Source of the DNA: Parasedimentitalea huanghaiensis
GTDB lineage: Bacteria > Pseudomonadota > Alphaproteobacteria > Rhodobacterales > Rhodobacteraceae
DNA length: 64,000 bases
Direction of reading: 5' to 3'
Assembly (NCBI RefSeq): GCF_009753675.1
Contig: NZ_WQLV01000007.1
Location: forward strand, 124,001 to 188,000
Part shown: piece by piece, positions 8,416 to 16,809 of the stretch
Position numbering within the stretch: the first letter of the stretch is position 1
Layout: each line of letters starts with the position of its first letter
Made by a program: the position numbers and the translations under genes
The notes under the pieces: model-generated
Databases searched by the model: none
Told to the model about the DNA's origin: nothing
The model's input: only the letters and a program-made list of their open reading frames with translations

Positions 8416-9171
8416 ATGCCCCCTGTCCCAAATATCAAAACCATAGGCCTGTTTGGTTTTGGCCAGTTTGGCCGCTTGATCGCCAAGCATTTGTCCCCGC
8501 ATTTTCAAATGACGGTGCATGACCCTCATCCCATCGCATCAGAGACAAAGGCATATCATTTTGACACGGAAGCCAAGACCGCAAATAGCGACTTGGTGAT
8601 CCTTGCTGTCCCCGTCAGCAGCATAGCCAGTACCTGTCAGTCCATTCGCAGTCACCTGAAACCCGGCTGCATCGTGATGGATGTTGGCTCCGTCAAAATG
8701 ACAACTGCAAAGGCGATGCAAGACCACTTGCCCGCCGATGTCGACCTGATTGGAACCCACCCTCTGTTTGGTCCACAAAGCGCAACTGGATCTCTGGCCG
8801 GGCGCAAAATCGCACTCTGCAATATCCGTGGTCAGGCAGATCGTTCTATAGGTGCCTTCTTGCGGCGAGTTCTGCATCTTCAGGTCTACAACCTGAGCCC
8901 GGAAGATCACGATCGTGAGGCCGCAGTCACTCAGGGTTTGACCCACCTGATCGCCAAGGTGTTGACCCAGATGGGCCCCTTACCCACCAGGATGACAACG
9001 GTTAGTTTTGATCTATTGCTTCAGGCTACATCTATGGTGCGTCATGATCCGCCGAATGTGTTTTCCGCAATTGAGGAAGAGAACCCTTTTGCGGCAGACG
9101 TACGAAACGAATTCCTTGCCCTTGTAGCAGACTTGGGTGCCAATCTTAGGGTAACATCGCCTGAGCAATAA
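8416..9171 (+). CDS. prephenate/arogenate dehydrogenase (TyrA family)
   Basis: NAD(P)-dependent oxidative decarboxylase of tyrosine synthesis. The 251-residue protein opens with a Rossmann motif (IGLFGFGQFGRLIAKHL, residues 9-25). It carries the family's VMDVGSVK (ca. 90-97) and GTHPLFGPQ (ca. 115-123), where the catalytic His sits, and an all-alpha C-terminal dimerisation half. No ACT domain or chorismate mutase is fused, matching the short type that often uses arogenate. GGAG precedes the ATG by 9 nt. Substrate preference cannot be read from sequence. Confidence 0.9.
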   Translation: MPPVPNIKTIGLFGFGQFGRLIAKHLSPHFQMTVHDPHPIASETKAYHFDTEAKTANSDLVILAVPVSSIASTCQSIRSHLKPGCIVMDVGSVKMTTAKAMQDHLPADVDLIGTHPLFGPQSATGSLAGRKIALCNIRGQADRSIGAFLRRVLHLQVYNLSPEDHDREAAVTQGLTHLIAKVLTQMGPLPTRMTTVSFDLLLQATSMVRHDPPNVFSAIEEENPFAADVRNEFLALVADLGANLRVTSPEQ

Positions 9172-9187
9172 CGTTCTCAACGCACAG

Positions 9188-9217
9188 AAAAGGCGGCCTC
9201 AATTGGGCCGCCTTATT
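9188..9217. terminator. bidirectional terminator between convergent genes
   Basis: AAGGCGGCC and GGCCGCCTT form a hairpin between the prephenate dehydrogenase stop (9171) and the yqeY stop (9264). The minus-strand reading has the better T-run (TTTT). Confidence 0.75.
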
Positions 9218-9263
9218 CAACGTATCACACGCTATTCTCCGAAAGCTCCCTCAAAGGGAGATT

Positions 9264-9737
9264 TCAGCAGTCTCCACCCGAACAAAGCTGATCCTTGACC
9301 AATGGGCCAACTTTACCAAAGTCCATTTGGCCAGTGTACTTTGCCTTCAGTGCTCCCATCACTTTACCCATGTCGCGAATCGAACTGGCGCCTGTTTGGG
9401 TAACGGCCGCTCGAACCGCTTCAACCACTTCACTGTCAGCCAACTGCTTGGGCAAAAATTCTTCAATAATGGCAATTTCTTCAAGCTCTCGCTCGGCCAG
9501 ATCCAACCGCCCACCTTCTTCGTAGGCGCGGGCGCTTTCATTGCGTTGCTTTGTCATTTTGCTAAGAATCGCCAATACATCGTCATCTGCAACGACAATC
9601 TCTTCACCGTCGCCGCGGGCTGCGATTTCCTTGTCCTTGATCGCAGCATTGATCAGACGCAAAGTGGCCAAGCGACTGGCGGCCCGATCTTTCATCGCCT
9701 GTTTCAGGGCCGTGTTGACCCGTGTGCGCATATCCAT
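9264..9737 (-). CDS. GatB/YqeY domain-containing protein
   Basis: 157-residue YqeY-type protein, similar to the C-terminal tail domain of GatB, the amidotransferase subunit that converts mischarged Glu-tRNAGln. Family features include MRTRVNTALKQAMK, RLATLRLINAAIKDKEI, EFLPKQLADSE and the C-terminal GKVMGALKAKYTGQMDFGKV. Function as a stand-alone protein is not known. GGAAG lies 5 nt before ATG 9737; ATG 9731 is an alternative. Divergent from carA, a pairing I know from related genomes. Confidence 0.92.
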   Translation of the reverse strand: MDMRTRVNTALKQAMKDRAASRLATLRLINAAIKDKEIAARGDGEEIVVADDDVLAILSKMTKQRNESARAYEEGGRLDLAERELEEIAIIEEFLPKQLADSEVVEAVRAAVTQTGASSIRDMGKVMGALKAKYTGQMDFGKVGPLVKDQLCSGGDC

Positions 9738-9920
9738 TTTACTTCCATCCCCATGGCATTGGAAATCACAGCCTTACCCAATGAACTGTCGCGAGACAAG
9801 ACCGCACAGTCCAGCCCGGCGTGATAGGGCGTTCCGCATGGGCAATAAGTGGCCGGGCTTGACCCGCTCCCGCCCTCCCCTTAAGTACCCCTGAATTTAT
9901 CCCACATGGAGACTCGCGCA

Positions 9921-11090
9921 ATGGCCGATACTGCCCCGTCCAAGCCCACCGCATGCCTGGCAATGGCTGATGGTACCGTGTTTTACGGCGTTGGCTTTGG
10001 TGCCACCGGACAAACCGTAGCCGAGCTCTGCTTTAACACCGCAATGACTGGCTATCAGGAAATCATGACTGACCCATCTTATGCGGGCCAGATCGTGACC
10101 TTCACCTTCCCACATATCGGCAACACCGGTGTTACCCCCGAAGATGATGAAACAGCTAACCCAGTGGCTGCGGGCATGGTGGTCAAATGGGATCCAACTC
10201 TTGCCAGCAATTGGCGTAGCACAGAAGAGCTGAAAAGCTGGCTGACCCGGACCGGCCGCATTGCCATTGGCGGTATCGACACCCGTCGCCTGACACGCGT
10301 CATTCGTCAGCAAGGGGCTCCACATGTCGCGATGGCCCATGATCCCGATGGCAATTTCGACGTCGATGCACTGGTGGCTGCCGCCCGTGCCTGGTCTGGC
10401 CTGGAAGGGATGGATTTGGCCAAAGAGGTCACCTGTGCCCAAAGCTACCGCTGGGATGAAATGCGGTGGGCTTGGCCTGATGGATATCCACGTCAGGACG
10501 CCCCCAAGCACAAAGTTGTCGCCATCGACTATGGTGCCAAACGCAACATCCTGCGCTGCCTCGCGTCTGCGGGCTGTGATGTCACCGTGTTGCCCGCCAC
10601 AGCCACCGCCGAAGAGGTTTTGGCCCACAACCCGGATGGGGTCTTTCTTTCCAATGGTCCCGGCGACCCGGCAGCGACGGGCGTATATGCCGTACCGATG
10701 ATCAAAACCATTCTGGACACCACTGACTTGCCGGTCTTTGGTATCTGCCTCGGACACCAGATGCTGGCGCTAGCGCTGGGTGCAAAAACCATCAAGATGA
10801 ACCATGGCCACCATGGCGCCAACCACCCAGTAAAAGAGCTGGAAACCGGCAAGGTCGAGATCACATCAATGAACCACGGCTTTGCCGTCGATGCACAGTC
10901 CCTGCCAGAAGGTGTGACTCAGACACATGTGTCGCTGTTCGACGGATCTAACTGTGGTATTCGCTTGTCCGGCCGCCCTGTTTTCTCGGTACAGCAGCAC
11001 CCCGAAGCCAGCCCTGGCCCACAAGACAGTTTTTACCTGTTTGAGCGGTTTGCCGAAGCTATGGAAGCCCGCAAAACAGTCGACGCGTAA
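9921..11090 (+). CDS. carA: carbamoyl-phosphate synthase small subunit
   Basis: Glutamine amidotransferase subunit that supplies ammonia to CarB for carbamoyl phosphate, feeding arginine and pyrimidine synthesis. The 389-residue length is typical. The N-terminal CPSase_sm domain (LADGTVFYG-like start, GYQEIMTDPSY, RRLTRVIRQQGA) is followed by a class I GATase domain with nucleophile Cys276 in FGICLGHQ and the HPEASPGPQD motif holding the catalytic His. ATG 9921 is chosen because GGAG at 9907 fits it. carB is not in the window. Confidence 0.97.
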   Translation: MADTAPSKPTACLAMADGTVFYGVGFGATGQTVAELCFNTAMTGYQEIMTDPSYAGQIVTFTFPHIGNTGVTPEDDETANPVAAGMVVKWDPTLASNWRSTEELKSWLTRTGRIAIGGIDTRRLTRVIRQQGAPHVAMAHDPDGNFDVDALVAAARAWSGLEGMDLAKEVTCAQSYRWDEMRWAWPDGYPRQDAPKHKVVAIDYGAKRNILRCLASAGCDVTVLPATATAEEVLAHNPDGVFLSNGPGDPAATGVYAVPMIKTILDTTDLPVFGICLGHQMLALALGAKTIKMNHGHHGANHPVKELETGKVEITSMNHGFAVDAQSLPEGVTQTHVSLFDGSNCGIRLSGRPVFSVQQHPEASPGPQDSFYLFERFAEAMEARKTVDA

Positions 11091-11124
11091 GCTTAGAGTA
11101 AAACCCAGCCACCAAGCCATTTGG

Positions 11125-11140
11125 TTAATGGGCTGTTAAC
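11125..11140 (+). promoter_or_regulatory. CtrA-type binding site before the glycosyltransferase gene
   Basis: TTAATGGGCTGTTAAC matches the full CtrA consensus TTAA-N7-TTAAC, centred about 38 bp before the ATG of the MshEN-glycosyltransferase gene. It is embedded in the dyad TGGTTAA-N7-TTAACCA (11122-11142). Confidence 0.55.
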
Positions 11141-11170
11141 CACCGTTCGCCACGCTGCCCTATGAGCTAA

Positions 11171-13090
11171 ATGGCAAACGGTGGGGATATGCAGGATCGT
11201 TCAGCAGGGATTCTTCATCATCGCCCTAAGCGACCCCCCCCCTATCCACGCCTACCGCTTGGCCGCCACCTTTTAGACATTCAAGCGATCCAAGACACTG
11301 ACTTGTTGCGGGCACTGGTTCTACAGCGGCACCAGAAAGCCCCGCTAGGCCATATTCTGATCAGTCAGGGTTGGGCCAACAAGGATCAGGTTCTACATGC
11401 CCTGTCCCGTCAACACGGAATCCAACAAGTAGACCTGTCCAAACACACACCAGATCCCCGACTATTGGGCCGCAAACCGGCGCAATTCTGGATTGGACAT
11501 AATGCCCTGCCCTGGCTGCAACTTGGGCCAGTTACCGTAATCGCCATCGCCCACCCGGAACACTTTCACGCGTTGAAGCAGTCGTTGAAAGGCAGCTTCG
11601 ACCAGATCCGGCCGGTTTTGGCTGCTGAGGATCAGATTACAGCCCTGCTTACCGCATATTTCCGCGAGGAACTGGCTCTGGCTGCCAACACCCGGGTACC
11701 CCTGCACAACAGCATCCGCCATTGGCAAACCTCAAACCAGCACCACTTACCTCTGATTTTAGTTACAACTCTCACTGGGTTGATGTGGTGTGCGCCAGTT
11801 CTGACATTCACCTTTTTCTGCGCTCTGTCAGTCCTCCTTCTCAGCCTGTTCGTCGGGTTGAAGATGTGTGGGTTCATCACCCACCTAAGCCACGAAGGAC
11901 AGGTAGCAACCACGCCGCTGTCACATGAACTCCCCCATACACCACAACGACTGCCCCGGATCTCAATGCTGGTTCCCTTGTTCCACGAACCCGAAATCAG
12001 TCGAAAATTGGTGCATCGCCTCCAAAAGCTGACCTACCCCCGTTCGTTAGTCGAGGTGGTTTTGGTGCTTGAAGAACATGACATCGTGACCCGTGCTGCG
12101 CTGAAGGCTGCGTCCCTGCCGCGTTGGATGCATATCATCGAGGTCCCGCATTTAGGAACGCTTACAACAAAACCCCGGGCCATGAACTACGCGCTAAATT
12201 TCTGTCAGGGCGACATCATTGGGGTTTGGGATGCCGAGGACGCACCAGTACCCGATCAACTGGAAAGGGTCGCCCGCAGTTTTGAACAAACTGCTGACAA
12301 TGTGGCCTGCCTGCAAGGCGTACTAGACTATTACAACCCCCGCACAAACTGGCTGTCACGGTGTTTTACACTGGAGTATGCCAGCTGGTTCCGTGTTGTC
12401 TTACCCGGTTTGGCCCGACTGGGGATGGTGTTGCCGCTTGGTGGCACCACCCTATTTGTGAAGCGCGCTGCATTAGAAAGCCTGGGCGGTTGGGATGCTC
12501 ATAATGTCACCGAAGATGCGGATCTGGGTGTCCGTCTGGCCCGGTCTGGCTATCTGACCGAAATGATAGACACGGCAACGTTTGAAGAGGCCAACTGCCA
12601 CCTCTGGTCATGGATCCGGCAGCGTTCTCGCTGGCTCAAAGGCTTCATGGTGACGTATCTCGTGCATATGCGACGACCACGCTTATTGTTGGACGAGCTG
12701 GGCTGGAAACGGTTCCTGGGGTTTCAGGCTTTCTTTCTTGGTACAGTAGGTCAATTCCTACTGGCACCATTCTTATGGTCGTTCTGGCTGATGCTATTGG
12801 GGGTGCCACACCCTAGTGCAAGCATACTCCCAATGAACGTCCTTTATGGCACCGCAGCATCGCTGATGCTCTTCGAGCTGCTAGGGATCAGCATTGCCAT
12901 CACAGCGTCTTTTGCTTCAAACCGGCCCAGCTTGGCTTTCTGGGCGCCGAGTATGATCTTATACTTCCCACTGGGCTGTATTGCCGCATTCAAGGCCCTG
13001 CATGAACTGGTTTGGCGTCCCTATTACTGGGATAAAACGACCCATGGTCACAGCGATGCTGAATCGCAGACGCCACACCAGCAACATTAA
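11171..13090 (+). CDS. GspE-N/MshEN domain fused to a membrane family 2 glycosyltransferase
   Basis: 639 residues. The N-terminal ~180 residues match the GspE_N/MshEN module (PLGHILISQGWANKDQVLHA, then AIAHPEHFHAL); related MshEN motifs bind cyclic di-GMP. Two membrane segments follow (about 195-235). The GT2 catalytic domain carries DAED (354-357), GGTTLFVKR, TEDAD (447-451) and RQRSRW (483-488), the processive-type D,D,D,RxxRW signature. Several C-terminal membrane helices are present. This architecture resembles NfrB-like transferases that build cell-surface polysaccharide. A 9-C tract at 11234 lies in codons 22-24. A CtrA-type site lies just upstream, and the 3' end overlaps the convergent GntR gene by 4 bp. 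The polymer made is unknown. Confidence 0.88.
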   Translation: MANGGDMQDRSAGILHHRPKRPPPYPRLPLGRHLLDIQAIQDTDLLRALVLQRHQKAPLGHILISQGWANKDQVLHALSRQHGIQQVDLSKHTPDPRLLGRKPAQFWIGHNALPWLQLGPVTVIAIAHPEHFHALKQSLKGSFDQIRPVLAAEDQITALLTAYFREELALAANTRVPLHNSIRHWQTSNQHHLPLILVTTLTGLMWCAPVLTFTFFCALSVLLLSLFVGLKMCGFITHLSHEGQVATTPLSHELPHTPQRLPRISMLVPLFHEPEISRKLVHRLQKLTYPRSLVEVVLVLEEHDIVTRAALKAASLPRWMHIIEVPHLGTLTTKPRAMNYALNFCQGDIIGVWDAEDAPVPDQLERVARSFEQTADNVACLQGVLDYYNPRTNWLSRCFTLEYASWFRVVLPGLARLGMVLPLGGTTLFVKRAALESLGGWDAHNVTEDADLGVRLARSGYLTEMIDTATFEEANCHLWSWIRQRSRWLKGFMVTYLVHMRRPRLLLDELGWKRFLGFQAFFLGTVGQFLLAPFLWSFWLMLLGVPHPSASILPMNVLYGTAASLMLFELLGISIAITASFASNRPSLAFWAPSMILYFPLGCIAAFKALHELVWRPYYWDKTTHGHSDAESQTPHQQH

Positions 13091-13737
13091 TTGTTGCTGC
13101 GCTTTCCGGCATCCTGTTTTAGCCGCGTCATAAAGGCGACTGAGATGTGATCGTTGAGGGCTTGCCCAGCGGCCTCTTCATCGCGTTTCTCGATGGCACT
13201 GACGATTTTCTTGTGTTCACTTTGTGCAATCTCTCCTCGACCGTGAGCCGCAAGAGAGGTTGTCGCCATAAGAGCCATCGTCCGGTGCACAAGGTTCAGT
13301 TGCTGAACAAGATATCGGTTGTGAGACGCAAGGTGGATTTGCTCGTGAAACCGGCGGTTGGCCTTGGCCAGCGCCACCGGGTCGTCAACCAGCGCATCAT
13401 CAGCCGCCACCATATCGCGCAGCACTTGGATCTCTTCTTCCGTCGCATGACGCGCTGCCAACTGCGCTGCCAGCCCCTCCAACTCACGACGGACCACATA
13501 TAGCTCTGCCATTTGGTTGTGGTCTAACGAAGCAACGATGAGTGAACGGCCGTCGCGTTCCAGCAAGGATTGGGTCTCAAGGCGCTGAAGCGCTTCGCGG
13601 ATTGGCGTGCGTGAGACGCCAAACCGTTCTGCCAGGTCACTTTCAACGAGGCGGTCACCGGGTTTATAAACACCGACATCGATCGCTTCGAGGATCAGGC
13701 TATAGGCATCTTTCTGATTGTGTCGGCTCTGGCTCAT
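13087..13737 (-). CDS. GntR family transcriptional regulator (FCD/FadR-like)
   Basis: 216 residues. An N-terminal winged HTH (residues about 8-70, GDRLVESDLAERFGVSRTPIREALQRLE) is followed by an alpha-helical FCD domain carrying the metal/ligand-binding Asp and His pattern (NRRFHEQIHLASHN, SEHKKIVSAI, HISVAFMTRL). Such regulators usually respond to small organic acids and control neighbouring catabolic genes; no obvious catabolic target adjoins it. ATG 13737 is preceded by GAGAG; a GTG two codons upstream is possible. Shares a 140-bp divergent region with the HAD gene. Confidence 0.92.
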   Translation of the reverse strand: MSQSRHNQKDAYSLILEAIDVGVYKPGDRLVESDLAERFGVSRTPIREALQRLETQSLLERDGRSLIVASLDHNQMAELYVVRRELEGLAAQLAARHATEEEIQVLRDMVAADDALVDDPVALAKANRRFHEQIHLASHNRYLVQQLNLVHRTMALMATTSLAAHGRGEIAQSEHKKIVSAIEKRDEEAAGQALNDHISVAFMTRLKQDAGKRSNN

Positions 13738-13877
13738 GATCACTCTCGATTTGGGTTATGCCTGTTTACATGGCCCGTTGCCTCTCAATCAAGCCCACGG
13801 CGAACTTGCGGGGCAAATCGACACAGCAGCCTACGCTTTTGTTTGCAAATCAATCACGTGCTGCCTAAGCCTGCGCT

Positions 13878-14522
13878 ATGGTCAAAGATAACTTCTCACA
13901 TGTCACTCATTGGGTATTCGATCTCGACAATACCCTATATCCGCCATCCGACCGTCTGTTCGATCAGATCGAGGTCAAAATGACGCGTTACGTGATGGAC
14001 GCGCTGAAGGTGGATCAAGCTGAAGCCAATCGCCTACGCAGCCTGTACTGGCGCGAACACGGAACAACCTTGGCGGGGTTGATGCGTGAACATGATCTGG
14101 ACCCAGTGCCCTATATGATCGAAGTGCATGACATTTCGATGGACCATATGAAGAAAGACCCCGCTCTTGCGTCCAGAATCAGCGGCCTACCTGGACAAAA
14201 AATCGTCTATACCAATGGCAGTGCCCCCTATGCGGAACGTGTACTGGCGGCGCGTGGACTGAACGGATTGTTTGACGGGATCTATGGTGTTGAGCATGCA
14301 GGCTATCTGCCAAAACCAGAGCGCAGCGCGTTTGATCGCGTGTTCTCCCAGGCGGGTGTTGTCCCTGAAAAGGCGGCAATGTTCGAAGATGATCCGCGTA
14401 ATCTGGCAGCACCACACCAGATGGGTATGCGCACCATACATGTCGCACCGGATCCGCTTGATGCGGGTCACATTCAGTATCACACCGACGATCTGACAGA
14501 GTTCCTGCGGCATTTCGACTAA
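13878..14522 (+). CDS. pyrimidine 5'-nucleotidase (HAD superfamily)
   Basis: 214-residue haloacid dehalogenase-like hydrolase. Motif I FDLDNTLYP holds nucleophile Asp15 and acid Asp17; motif II is IVYTNGS, followed by a conserved Lys in YLPKPE and motif IV MFEDDPRNL. The FDLDNTLY...MTRYV arrangement and the small helical cap are those of the yeast SDT1/Phm8-like pyrimidine 5'-nucleotidase group, expected to dephosphorylate UMP/CMP. The assignment to that subfamily is by pattern, so other phosphate monoesters are possible. Confidence 0.9.
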   Translation: MVKDNFSHVTHWVFDLDNTLYPPSDRLFDQIEVKMTRYVMDALKVDQAEANRLRSLYWREHGTTLAGLMREHDLDPVPYMIEVHDISMDHMKKDPALASRISGLPGQKIVYTNGSAPYAERVLAARGLNGLFDGIYGVEHAGYLPKPERSAFDRVFSQAGVVPEKAAMFEDDPRNLAAPHQMGMRTIHVAPDPLDAGHIQYHTDDLTEFLRHFD

Positions 14523-14609
14523 CATCAATGCTTTGAGGTAAGCGTCACTTTTCCTCGTCACACAAATACATATATCACAGTCATCTTTCACCCATTTCAG
14601 GACTGCACG

Positions 14610-14816
14610 ATGACCGACACCACCGTTGCCAAACCTCTTTTGCCAACCGCTAAGAGATCACTATCTCCTGACGCCAAGATGTTTCTGGCCATCGCAGTTT
14701 TTTTGCTTCTTTGGGCGCTGTCTGTCGTCACTTGGGGTATTCCCGGCCTATACATGCCTGCAGTTGCCATGGTCCCGGTGATTTTTGCCATTCTCATGCT
14801 GATCACACGCGGTTGA
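14610..14816 (+). CDS. small two-helix membrane protein of unknown function
   Basis: 68 residues with a charged N terminus (to about residue 22) and two hydrophobic segments (about 24-43 and 46-65), ending in a short cytoplasmic-type tail. AGGA lies 6-7 nt before the ATG. No family recognised. It sits between the HAD gene and the UbiH-type hydroxylase, all on the same strand, so co-transcription is possible. Confidence 0.65.
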   Translation: MTDTTVAKPLLPTAKRSLSPDAKMFLAIAVFLLLWALSVVTWGIPGLYMPAVAMVPVIFAILMLITRG

Positions 14817-14896
14817 TCACAATCCCTGCGACCGCTTGGCGCTTGCCATTTCCCTGTTCTCAGGCCTAGATCAGCCCATAAACAGAGGGCTGAAAA

Positions 14897-16093
14897 ATGG
14901 CTGATACCTGCGACATCCTGATTTCTGGCGGCGGCATTGCGGGTCTCACCGCAGCCGCTGCTTTTGGCTCGGCTGGTTTTGACGTGATCTGCGTTGATCC
15001 TACTGCACCTGTGACCGAACGCGACGCCGAAGGGTCAGATCTGCGCACAACCGCCTTTTTACAGCCAGCACAAGAGTTATTGCAGCGCTGTGGATTGTGG
15101 GATCGGCTGGCCGATCACGCCTCCGCCCTGCAAATCATGCGTATTGTGGATGCCGGTGGTGAAGTGCCCGAACCTCGGGTGGTCAAGGATTTTGACGCCG
15201 CTGACCTCTCGGACAAACCCTTTGGCTGGAACCTGCCCAACTGGTTGCTGCGACGCGAGATATTGGCACGATTGGACAAGCTGCCCAATGTCGATTTCCG
15301 CCCTGGTGTTGCCACCACCAGCCTGTTCACACGCACTGCCGAAGCCCGTGTTGGCCTCAGCGATGGCAGCAGGGTCACAACTAAATTGGTCATCGCCTGT
15401 GACGGCCGCAGCTCTCCGATGCGCGAAGCTGCCGGAATTGCGGTAAGCACCACCCGCTACGGCCAAAAAGCGTTGGCTTTTGCGGTCACTCACCCAACGC
15501 CACACGACAATGTGTCGACAGAAGTGCATCGGTCCGGTGGGCCATTTACAATGGTCCCCCTGCCCGACCACAACGGACTGCCAAGCTCGGCAATTGTCTG
15601 GATGGAACGCGGCCCAAAGGCGCAAGAACTGCAAGCCCTGCCAACCGAAGAATTCGAAGCCGCGATGACACGGCGTTCTTGTGGTCAGTTGGGTGATCTG
15701 AAACTGGCTTCGCGTCGCACCATATGGCCGATCATCAGCCAAGCCGCCGAACGGCTGAATGGCGAGCGCCTGGCATTGATGGCCGAAGCCGCCCATGTGG
15801 TGCCGCCCATTGGTGCGCAGGGCTTGAACATGTCGTTGGGCGATCTCGCCAGCCTGCTGGAATTTGCCGAAGCCCGCCGTGACGGGCTGGGGGATACTCA
15901 GATGCTAGAGGCCTATCACAAGGCGCGCCACACTGAGATCAAGTTACGGGTCAAGGGCATTGATATGCTGAACCGGGCCTCGATGCTGGAAGCGCGCCCC
16001 TTGCGGGATATGCGGGCAGCCGCACTGAACGCTTTTTACTCCATCGCACCAGTTCGCAAGACGCTCATGCGTACCGGGCTGGGCACGAAGTGA
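14897..16093 (+). CDS. UbiH/UbiF/VisC-family FAD-dependent hydroxylase
   Basis: 398-residue flavoprotein monooxygenase probably acting in ubiquinone ring hydroxylation at the membrane face. The N-terminal GGGIAGLTAAAAFGSAGFDV (residues 11-30) is the FAD Rossmann motif; ACDGRSSPMRE and the GD-type region LMAEAAHVVPPIGAQGLNMSLGD are the family's second and third FAD motifs (AEAAH replaces the usual GDAAH). Which ring position it hydroxylates cannot be decided here. The stop overlaps the GTG of the M50 gene by 4 bp (GTGA), indicating translational coupling. Confidence 0.9.
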   Translation: MADTCDILISGGGIAGLTAAAAFGSAGFDVICVDPTAPVTERDAEGSDLRTTAFLQPAQELLQRCGLWDRLADHASALQIMRIVDAGGEVPEPRVVKDFDAADLSDKPFGWNLPNWLLRREILARLDKLPNVDFRPGVATTSLFTRTAEARVGLSDGSRVTTKLVIACDGRSSPMREAAGIAVSTTRYGQKALAFAVTHPTPHDNVSTEVHRSGGPFTMVPLPDHNGLPSSAIVWMERGPKAQELQALPTEEFEAAMTRRSCGQLGDLKLASRRTIWPIISQAAERLNGERLALMAEAAHVVPPIGAQGLNMSLGDLASLLEFAEARRDGLGDTQMLEAYHKARHTEIKLRVKGIDMLNRASMLEARPLRDMRAAALNAFYSIAPVRKTLMRTGLGTK

Positions 16094-16809
16094 GCCTGCG
16101 CCGGGTCAAACGGTTTTGCACCGGTCACTGGCAGTTGATGCTGCTGACTGCGCTGATCTTTGCGTTTTGGTCAACGCCCGTAGTTGTGCCGCTAAAAATC
16201 CTGATCGTGCTGCTACACGAGCTGTCCCACGCTGCAATGACACTGCTGACCGGCGGCTCCGTCGAAAGCCTGACAATCGACCCACAACAAGGCGGAATGG
16301 TCATTTCTCGCGGAGGTAGCCGCTTCCTGACGCTGAGCGCAGGCTACTGCGGCTCACTGCTGATTGGAGTGACACTGTTCCTGATTGCGGTGCGTGCAAA
16401 TTGGGACCGTTTTGTCATGGGGTTGCTTGCGGCAGTGATCCTTACCGCTGCTGCCCTATACGTGCGCGACCTTTTCGCCCTGTCATTCTGCATCATCGCC
16501 GGCCTGCTGATGTTGGGCAGTTCCAAATATCTGTCGCACGGATTCAACGATCTGGTGTTGCGGGTGATCGGACTTAGCAGCATGATTTTTGTGCCCTATG
16601 ACATCTTCAGCGACACGATTGCCCGATCCTACCTGCGCTCTGACGCCCGGATGTTGGCCGAGGAATTCGGCGGCCCCACTCTGTTCTGGGGCGGAGCCTG
16701 GTTGATTATCTCGGGTCTGATCATCATGCGCTGTTTGCGCCGTGGCCTTGGCGCAAACAGCAACATGTCATTGCGTCAACTCAAACGCATTCGACGTCAG
16801 AGAACCTGA
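16090..16809 (+). CDS. M50 family membrane metallopeptidase
   Basis: 239 residues with about five to six hydrophobic segments. The zinc motif HELSH (residues 43-47) lies in a membrane helix, as in M50B-type intramembrane peptidases. A second metal-ligand motif (Asp) is plausibly in the VPYDIFSDT region. The GTG start overlaps the upstream hydroxylase stop. The closest pattern is the small peptidase M50B-like group, whose substrates are unknown. The 3' end overlaps the convergent aminotransferase gene by 13 bp. Confidence 0.82.
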   Translation: MSLRRVKRFCTGHWQLMLLTALIFAFWSTPVVVPLKILIVLLHELSHAAMTLLTGGSVESLTIDPQQGGMVISRGGSRFLTLSAGYCGSLLIGVTLFLIAVRANWDRFVMGLLAAVILTAAALYVRDLFALSFCIIAGLLMLGSSKYLSHGFNDLVLRVIGLSSMIFVPYDIFSDTIARSYLRSDARMLAEEFGGPTLFWGGAWLIISGLIIMRCLRRGLGANSNMSLRQLKRIRRQRT

